NCBI GenBank assembly: GCA_030637845.1
Contig: DAOWFT010000044.1
Span: 1-11,369 of the forward strand
Direction of reading: 5' to 3'
Length of the DNA: 11,369 nucleotides
DNA from: Thalassospiraceae bacterium
GTDB taxonomy: Bacteria; Pseudomonadota; Alphaproteobacteria; Rhodospirillales; Magnetovibrionaceae
Positions 6,681-11,369 of the stretch are shown here, in pieces. The notes below the pieces were generated by a model. That model was not told the DNA's origin. It saw nothing but the letters and a program-made list of their open reading frames with translations, and did no database searches. The number at the start of each line of letters is the position of its first letter. Positions within the stretch are counted from its first letter, which is position 1. The translations under genes were made by a program, and so were the position numbers.

Positions 6681-7934
6681 ATGTCCAAAACTATAAATGA
6701 AAAAACACCGCTTCCTGTTAATGCTGATGATATTAAAAATGCTGCAGCAATAATCAAGGGTCGCGTTATCAGAACACCATCAATGGTGTCGAACACCATT
6801 TCTGAAATTAGCGGTGCCAAAGTTGTATTGAAGCTTGAAAATATGCAACACACCGGATCGTTCAAACCCCGCGGTGCGTTGGTAAAGCTTTTATCGTTGG
6901 GGGATGCCGGTTCGATTAAAGGGGTAATTGCAGCTAGCGCTGGCAACCATGCACAAGGTGTTGCCTATCATGCCCGCGCGCTTGGTATTCCGACTACCAT
7001 TGTCATGCCAACTTCTACGCCGTTTACAAAAATTGCCCGCACCGAGGCCTTGGGTGCAAAAACGGTTTTGTATGGCGATGGCCTTGCCCAATCGCAAAAA
7101 CACGCCAAAGAAATATCAGAAAAAGAATCTCTTTCATTTATCCACCCCTATGACGATGCCGCAATAATTGCCGGTCAGGGAACAATCGGTTTTGAAATGC
7201 TTGAGGACTTTCCCGATCTTGAAGCATTGATTGTGCCAATTGGTGGCGGCGGTCTTATTTCAGGAATTGCCATCGCCGCAAAATCAATAAATCCGGATAT
7301 CAAGATTTACGGCGTTGAAGCCAGCCTTTACCCGGGAATGAGCAATATTCTTAAAGGGCTTGAGCCATCGGGCAGCGGGCAAACAATCGCCGAAGGCATT
7401 GCGGTTAAGACACCGGGCGAACTTAATATGGTGATTGCAAAACAGTTGGTTGAAGAAGTATTTCTGGTGAATGAAACCGAGCTTGAGCTTGCCATCCAGA
7501 TGTATCTGGAAAACCAACGCATCGTAACAGAAGGTGCCGGTGCGGCGTCACTGGCGGCGTTAATTTCAAACAAGGAACGCTTCAAGGGGAAAAATGTCGG
7601 ACTTGTCGTTTCCGGCGGTAATATCGATTCACGGGTTCTTGCCTCCGCCTTGATGCGCGGCCTTGTACGCGAAGGACGCCTGGTCCGCCTGAGAATTCAA
7701 ATCACCGACACCCCGGGGGTTCTGGCAAAGGTTTCCGGCCTTATCGGAAAAGAAGGCGCCAATATTATCGAGGTTTACCATCAGCGGCTTTTTTATGACC
7801 TGCCCATAAAAGAAGCCGACATGGATGTTGTGGTTGAGACCTTGGACATGCGGCATGTCAAACGTCTAATTGCCGCGCTCAACGATAACGGTTTCCCCAC
7901 TCGCCTTATGGGCAGCAGATCAGATGATATCTAG
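6681..7934 (+). CDS. ilvA: Threonine ammonia-lyase (threonine dehydratase) with C-terminal ACT domain
   Basis: This cytoplasmic PLP enzyme deaminates L-threonine to 2-oxobutanoate and ammonia, feeding isoleucine synthesis or threonine breakdown. The catalytic domain (about 15-325) has the PLP lysine K62 in SFKPRGA, the phosphate-binding GGGGL at 188-192, and SGGN at 311-314. A single ACT domain (about 336-411, RIQITDTPGVLAKV...) suggests allosteric control by an amino acid. At 417 aa with one ACT domain it is the shorter form, which databases label either ilvA or tdcB, so the symbol is uncertain while the reaction is not. The ATG at 6681 fits; AGGA lies about 13 nt upstream. It follows the BON lipoprotein by 27 nt. 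Its TAG stop lies in the same CTAG as the stop of the convergent methyltransferase gene. Confidence 0.93.
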   Translation: MSKTINEKTPLPVNADDIKNAAAIIKGRVIRTPSMVSNTISEISGAKVVLKLENMQHTGSFKPRGALVKLLSLGDAGSIKGVIAASAGNHAQGVAYHARALGIPTTIVMPTSTPFTKIARTEALGAKTVLYGDGLAQSQKHAKEISEKESLSFIHPYDDAAIIAGQGTIGFEMLEDFPDLEALIVPIGGGGLISGIAIAAKSINPDIKIYGVEASLYPGMSNILKGLEPSGSGQTIAEGIAVKTPGELNMVIAKQLVEEVFLVNETELELAIQMYLENQRIVTEGAGAASLAALISNKERFKGKNVGLVVSGGNIDSRVLASALMRGLVREGRLVRLRIQITDTPGVLAKVSGLIGKEGANIIEVYHQRLFYDLPIKEADMDVVVETLDMRHVKRLIAALNDNGFPTRLMGSRSDDI

Positions 7935-8749
7935 ATTTTTTTGATGTAAAGCTTGGTTGCCCTGCCGTCTGTAAGCTCGAGACACCGGTCAAACTGAACC
8001 CCATCGGCCCAGAACGAGTTACTTATGAACACCCCACCGGGACGCATCTCATCAATGGCTTTTTTTAGCAACCTTGCCATTGGTGCGGGCGATAAAAATG
8101 CGTAAACCACACTGTATTTGCTCAGATCCGCATCCCACATATCGCCAAAACCAACCGAGACGTTGCCCTGCCCGCCGCCAAGTGTTCGCAGCCATGAGAT
8201 CATGAACGCAAGCGGCGCACTTTCGATGCCTTCAAATCTCCACCCGGGATATTTAACCCCCAGATAACTAATCGTTCCGCCAAGGCCCGAGCCTAAATCA
8301 ATAAATCTATTATCTTCTGCGCCCATATCCTCAAGCACCCCCTCCAGCGCGCGCCATGTTGTGGGGTTGCTTAAATAAAGCGGCACCCGCTCACTGCCGA
8401 CGTTCCTGTAAAGTGCATACGTTAATATGAAGCATACAAGGTAGACCCATGAGGGAATATCCAGATAAAGCACCCCCCATGTTGCCCACGGCAGAACAAA
8501 CTGAATTGCCGCCCAACCCCGGCCAAGACCTAAAAACAAGGTAACAACAAACGCCCCAACCGCCTGCAGGGCCACTAAAACCCAGATTTCAAGGCCCACA
8601 CCCGCCCCCACTCCGACCATTGGCCCCATCCACGAACCGGTGGCCATATCAAGCAACACAACCAAAGACCCGGCAACCGCTTGGCCCGCCAATAGACGCA
8701 AAAATGGCCTTTTATATGCGGTTTTTTCTGATTGTTTGGATAATGACAA
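7931..8749 (-). CDS. Membrane-anchored class I SAM-dependent methyltransferase, substrate unknown
   Basis: The 272-aa protein has two parts. The N-terminal half holds about four hydrophobic segments (roughly 19-34, 55-76, 79-97 and 98-115). The C-terminal half is a Rossmann methyltransferase domain, with motif I DLGSGLGG at 151-158, the acidic residue E176 in GIESAP at the end of strand 2, and a post-strand-4 stretch VVYAFLSPAPM. The linker RVPLYLSNP leads into it. I recall similar four-helix methyltransferases in other proteobacteria, mostly annotated only generically. A loose functional parallel is the membrane-anchored ATP-synthase c-subunit lysine methyltransferase, but that is speculation. 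The TTG at 8749 is supported by GAGG 8 nt upstream. The gene converges on threonine ammonia-lyase and is divergent from the motA region. Fold and topology are clear; the substrate is not. Confidence 0.85.
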   Translation of the reverse strand: MSLSKQSEKTAYKRPFLRLLAGQAVAGSLVVLLDMATGSWMGPMVGVGAGVGLEIWVLVALQAVGAFVVTLFLGLGRGWAAIQFVLPWATWGVLYLDIPSWVYLVCFILTYALYRNVGSERVPLYLSNPTTWRALEGVLEDMGAEDNRFIDLGSGLGGTISYLGVKYPGWRFEGIESAPLAFMISWLRTLGGGQGNVSVGFGDMWDADLSKYSVVYAFLSPAPMARLLKKAIDEMRPGGVFISNSFWADGVQFDRCLELTDGRATKLYIKKI

Positions 8750-8890
8750 GCTTCGCCTCGTTCAAATAATGGCAATTAATGGTGTTAAACTTAAATATAT
8801 TCTCGATTTAGGGTAGAAAACCTTTAAATTTTAACCTCATCATATATATAACACTCAAGCAGCAACCACCGTAAAGCAGGTAAGAAAAAC
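8750..8890. other. AT-rich spacer upstream of the motA region
   Basis: This stretch holds the start region of the methyltransferase gene on one side and, presumably, the promoter for motAB on the other. TATAAC at 8847-8852, or the overlapping TATATA repeats, could be -10 boxes, with a poor TTAAAT -35 at 8824-8829. Several TTAA words are present (near 8775-8795 and 8825-8835), but none has the TTAA-N7-TTAA spacing of a CtrA site. I see no FliA-type or sigma-54 promoter. Confidence 0.5.
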
Positions 8891-9007
8891 ATGGGTTCCA
8901 CCAACCGCACCAAAGGCCGTTTGTTATCTATGGAAGAATCATATATTCAAAATGTAACGGGTGGCCCACACCTTAATATGCTTAGATCCGTCGAGGTGGG
9001 TATTTAA
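8891..9007 (+). CDS. Possible 38-aa leader peptide overlapping the motA start
   Basis: An ATG at 8891, with AGGT 9 nt upstream, opens a 38-codon frame (MGSTNRTKGRLLSMEESY... ending RSVEVGI). Its TAA stop (9005-9007) shares one base with the motA ATG in a TAATG junction. The motA ribosome site GAGGTGGG (8993-9000) lies inside its last codons. That arrangement is typical of translational coupling. The peptide has no signal sequence, no membrane helix and no family I recognise. It might be a real small protein, a coupling leader, or chance in an AT-rich leader; the ribosome site and the exact junction make chance less likely. Confidence 0.4.
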   Translation: MGSTNRTKGRLLSMEESYIQNVTGGPHLNMLRSVEVGI

Positions 9008-9870
9008 TGCTTTTCATAGTTGGTTTTATCGTTGTTGTTGCTTGTGTTATTGGCGGGTTCGTCCTTGCCGGCGGCCATGTTGAAGTTCTGTGGCAGCCGC
9101 TTGAATTTCTTATTATTTTTGGCGCAGGCATTGGCGCGTTTCTTATTTCCAACCCTGTAACGGTTGCAAAGGGAACCGTCAAATCGATGGGCATGCTTGT
9201 AAAGGGCGCCAAATATAAAAAGGACCATTATGTCGAATTGCTGACACTTCTTTACAGCTTGTTCAAATTGGCCAAAAGCAAGGGCGATCTTGCGCTTGAG
9301 AGCCATGTTGAAAATCCGACTGAAAGCACGCTGTTTGCAAACTTCCCCAAGTTTCAGGGCGACCATCATGCGGTTGAGTTCACCTGTGATTATCTACGCA
9401 TGCTTACCCTTGGCACCTCCAACGCATTTGAGGTTGAGGCATTAATGGACGCCGAGCTTGATGTTCATCACGCCGAAGATTCTGCCATTGCCGGTGCCAT
9501 GGCAACCCTTGGTGATAGCCTGCCGGCACTTGGTATCGTTGCTGCGGTGTTGGGCATTATTCACACCATGGGTTCCATTACCGAACCGCCGGAAATTCTT
9601 GGCCAGCTTATCGGCGCAGCGCTGGTCGGTACCTTTAGCGGTATTTTGTTTTCATACGGGTTTGTTTCGCCAATGGCGCAATTTATGGGAGCAACGTTTG
9701 AATCTGACAGCAAATATTTAATGTGCATTCGCACCGGCATACTTGCCCATATGCAGGGATACGCACCACAGGTTTCTGTCGAATTTTCCCGTAAGGTTCT
9801 TGGTTCAGATGTAAGGCCGACTTTTGTCGAGCTTGAAGAAGCAATAAATGAAATCGGCAACGTTGAATAA
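9007..9870 (+). CDS. motA: Flagellar motor stator protein MotA
   Basis: MotA forms, with MotB, the inner-membrane ion-driven stator that turns the flagellum. The 287-aa protein has four membrane segments (about 2-21, 33-48, 170-190 and 202-222). Between the second and third lies a large cytoplasmic loop with K90/K92 and E98 in the place of the rotor-contacting R90 and E98 of E. coli. The two functional prolines are at P173 (SLPALGIVAAVLGIIHTMG) and P222 (GFVSPMAQ). GYAPQVSVEFSRKVL and RPTFVELEE close the protein, as in proton-type MotA. The ATG at 9007 has GAGGTGGG 6 nt upstream and overlaps the stop of a possible 38-codon ORF. motB follows after 25 nt. Confidence 0.97.
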   Translation: MLFIVGFIVVVACVIGGFVLAGGHVEVLWQPLEFLIIFGAGIGAFLISNPVTVAKGTVKSMGMLVKGAKYKKDHYVELLTLLYSLFKLAKSKGDLALESHVENPTESTLFANFPKFQGDHHAVEFTCDYLRMLTLGTSNAFEVEALMDAELDVHHAEDSAIAGAMATLGDSLPALGIVAAVLGIIHTMGSITEPPEILGQLIGAALVGTFSGILFSYGFVSPMAQFMGATFESDSKYLMCIRTGILAHMQGYAPQVSVEFSRKVLGSDVRPTFVELEEAINEIGNVE

Positions 9871-9895
9871 CCGTTAATTTCTGTAAGGTTGAACC

Positions 9896-10924
9896 ATGCC
9901 CGCCGACCAACCAATAATAATCAAACGAATTAAAAAAGGTGGTCACGGCGCCCACCACGGCGGCGCATGGAAAATTGCCTACGCTGATTTTGTTACCGCG
10001 ATGATGGCTTTCTTCCTTTTGCTGTGGTTGCTTAGTTCCGTTACCCAAGAACAACTAGAAGGCATATCCGACTACTTTGCCCCCACCGTTGCCACCATCA
10101 GCAAAAGTGGCTCCGGCAAGATTTTGGGTGGAACCACCATCGCCGATGACGGCACCAAGGAAGACACCATGGGCCGGCCAACCATTGTTATGGATCTGCC
10201 GCCGCCAAGTGCCGGCAAAGGTGGCGAGTCCCTGAAGGATGCACCATCCGAGGGTGAGGCCGACAGCAAGGCCGAAAAAGAAACCGAAACAGACGCTGTT
10301 GATGATGCCGAAGTCAAAGCCGAGGTCGAAAAGAAAAGGATCGAGGAAGAGCAGTTTCAAAGGGCCGCTGACGAGCTAAAGGAAGCCATGGAAACGCTGC
10401 CTGAGTTCCAACAGCTGGCCGAAAGCCTGATGATAGACAACACCCCTGAGGGTCTTCGCATTCAGATTGTCGATCAAGACGGACTTGCCATGTTTCCATC
10501 GGGAAGCGCCAAAATGTACGAACATACCGAACGGATGCTGGCCCTTGTGGCCGAGGTAATACTGAAAATGCCACAGGAAATATCCATTACCGGGCATACC
10601 GATTCAGTTCCGTTTACCACCCGCGGTGAAGAATACACCAACTGGGAGCTTTCATCAGACCGCGCAAATTCTGCCCGCAGACATCTTCTTCATGTTGGTG
10701 TCCCCCCTGAAAGGCTTTCCCACATAGTCGGAAAAGCAGAAACCGAGCCGCTTTTATCGGAAGACCCGACAAACTCGCGCAATCGTCGCCTTTCCATTAT
10801 AATATTGCGCGGAACCGGTGAGCAAACACTGCCAGCAGACGGTGCAACCGAAACACCATCCGTTGAGCCATATGAAATACCATCGGTAATTAATGGCGAA
10901 ACCGGTAATCCTTTCCAGAACTAA
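9896..10924 (+). CDS. motB: Flagellar motor stator protein MotB
   Basis: MotB anchors the stator to peptidoglycan and carries the proton-accepting aspartate. In this 342-aa protein that residue is D31, in YADFVTAMMAFFLLLWLL, at the start of the single membrane helix (about 29-48). A plug-like segment follows (about 50-65). An OmpA-like peptidoglycan-binding domain spans about 185-306, with GHTDS (233-237), WELSSDRA and NRRLSI. Between them, about 105-165, is a long charged linker rich in Glu, Asp, Lys and Ala, probably helical or disordered. A 36-residue tail follows the OmpA domain. Both linker and tail contribute to a length greater than the E. coli protein. The ATG at 9896 has AAGG 7 nt upstream. 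motA lies 25 nt before it and bpt starts 15 nt after it, so all three are likely co-transcribed. Confidence 0.96.
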   Translation: MPADQPIIIKRIKKGGHGAHHGGAWKIAYADFVTAMMAFFLLLWLLSSVTQEQLEGISDYFAPTVATISKSGSGKILGGTTIADDGTKEDTMGRPTIVMDLPPPSAGKGGESLKDAPSEGEADSKAEKETETDAVDDAEVKAEVEKKRIEEEQFQRAADELKEAMETLPEFQQLAESLMIDNTPEGLRIQIVDQDGLAMFPSGSAKMYEHTERMLALVAEVILKMPQEISITGHTDSVPFTTRGEEYTNWELSSDRANSARRHLLHVGVPPERLSHIVGKAETEPLLSEDPTNSRNRRLSIIILRGTGEQTLPADGATETPSVEPYEIPSVINGETGNPFQN

Positions 10925-10939
10925 AAATACGAGGGTTTG

Positions 10940-11369
10940 ATGCGACACAGCCCCGTCACCGACATAAGATTCTTTTTTACCACCCAACCACTGGGTTGCC
11001 CCTATCTTGCAGACAGGGTCGAGCGCAGACTGGTGACCGAACTTAGTGGGCGGGACGCTGTTGAAATGAATGACCGCCTTTCCCTTTCCGGCTTCAGGCG
11101 CAGCCATACGGTTGCCTATATACCAGCATGCGATAATTGTAATTCATGCGTATCGGTCAGAATACCGGTGCGTGAATTCAAGCCCAGCAAATCACAACGA
11201 CGGGTGGAAAATAAAAATAACGACATTACGGTTACTGAATTACCGCCCATAGCCACACGCGAACAGTTTGAGCTGTTTAAATTATACATAGACACCCGCC
11301 ATGGCGAAGGTGACATGGCGATGATGGATTACTATGACTACGTTGCCCTGCTCGAAGATACTCCGGTCA
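10940..11369 (+). CDS. bpt: Aspartate/glutamate leucyltransferase, N-terminal part (runs off the window)
   Basis: Bpt transfers leucine from leucyl-tRNA to proteins with N-terminal Asp or Glu, marking them for ClpS/ClpAP degradation. An open frame of 143 codons runs from the ATG at 10940 to the window end. GAGG lies 5 nt before the start. The family signature is clear: FFTTQPLGCPYL (12-23), FRRSHTVAYIPAC (52-64), the cysteine cluster C64, C67, C70 with C20, VSVRIPV...KPSKSQRR (71-88), and DTRHGEGDM with DYYDYVALLEDT (118-141). This is the N-terminal ATE domain and the start of the C-terminal acyltransferase domain. The usual length is about 240-260 aa, so a little under half is missing. It starts 15 nt after the motB stop, in the same direction, suggesting the same transcript. 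Confidence 0.93.
   Translation, partial: MRHSPVTDIRFFFTTQPLGCPYLADRVERRLVTELSGRDAVEMNDRLSLSGFRRSHTVAYIPACDNCNSCVSVRIPVREFKPSKSQRRVENKNNDITVTELPPIATREQFELFKLYIDTRHGEGDMAMMDYYDYVALLEDTPV

Noticed and set aside
8770..8840. CtrA-like TTAA words upstream of motA
   Set aside because: The pairs are spaced by 2, 3 or 5 nt, not the 7 nt of a CtrA site, and TTAA is expected often in AT-rich DNA.
1..11369. A mobile element, defence island, CRISPR array or secondary-metabolite cluster
   Set aside because: All the main genes belong to core metabolism, envelope or motility families in tight alphaproteobacterial order; no transposase, integrase, tRNA edge, spaced repeats or phage genes were seen.

Overview
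This window looks like a stretch of core chromosome from a free-living, motile alphaproteobacterium of moderate GC, probably Rhodospirillales-like. Three things suggest this. The order rpiB-glyA-nrdR-ribD-ribE is typical of alphaproteobacteria. HemB carries an aspartate-type rather than cysteine-type metal loop. The MotA, MotB and CheW sequences resemble those of Rhodospirillales. I see no rRNA, tRNA, CRISPR array, insertion sequence, integrase or phage gene, and no obvious frameshifted or decayed gene.

Left part (1-3873, all minus strand): a compact vitamin and one-carbon operon reading right to left. It runs rpiB (sugar-phosphate isomerase), glyA (serine hydroxymethyltransferase), nrdR (ribonucleotide reductase repressor), ribD (bifunctional riboflavin deaminase/reductase) and the first 15 codons of ribE (riboflavin synthase), which leaves the window at base 1. 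Spacers are 24-31 nt, and ribD overlaps nrdR by 14 nt. Upstream of rpiB is a small conserved-looking 87-aa protein of unknown function with its own promoter and a dyad over that promoter.

Middle part (3874-8749): hemB (heme synthesis, plus strand) diverges from the small gene and converges on a lone cheW (minus) that carries an unusual acidic insert. A 303-nt divergent spacer separates cheW from a plus-strand pair: a two-BON-domain lipoprotein and a threonine ammonia-lyase with an ACT domain. The lyase converges on a membrane-anchored methyltransferase, and the two genes share their stop codons in one CTAG.

Right part (8750-11369, plus strand): an AT-rich spacer, a possible 38-codon ORF whose stop overlaps the motA start, then motA and motB (flagellar stator) and the first 143 codons of bpt (leucyl-transferase of the bacterial N-degron pathway).

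I find no convincing new multigene system. The points most worth a second look are the short ORF coupled to motA, the acidic insert in CheW, the four-helix membrane methyltransferase of unknown substrate, and the small unknown protein with a dyad over its promoter.
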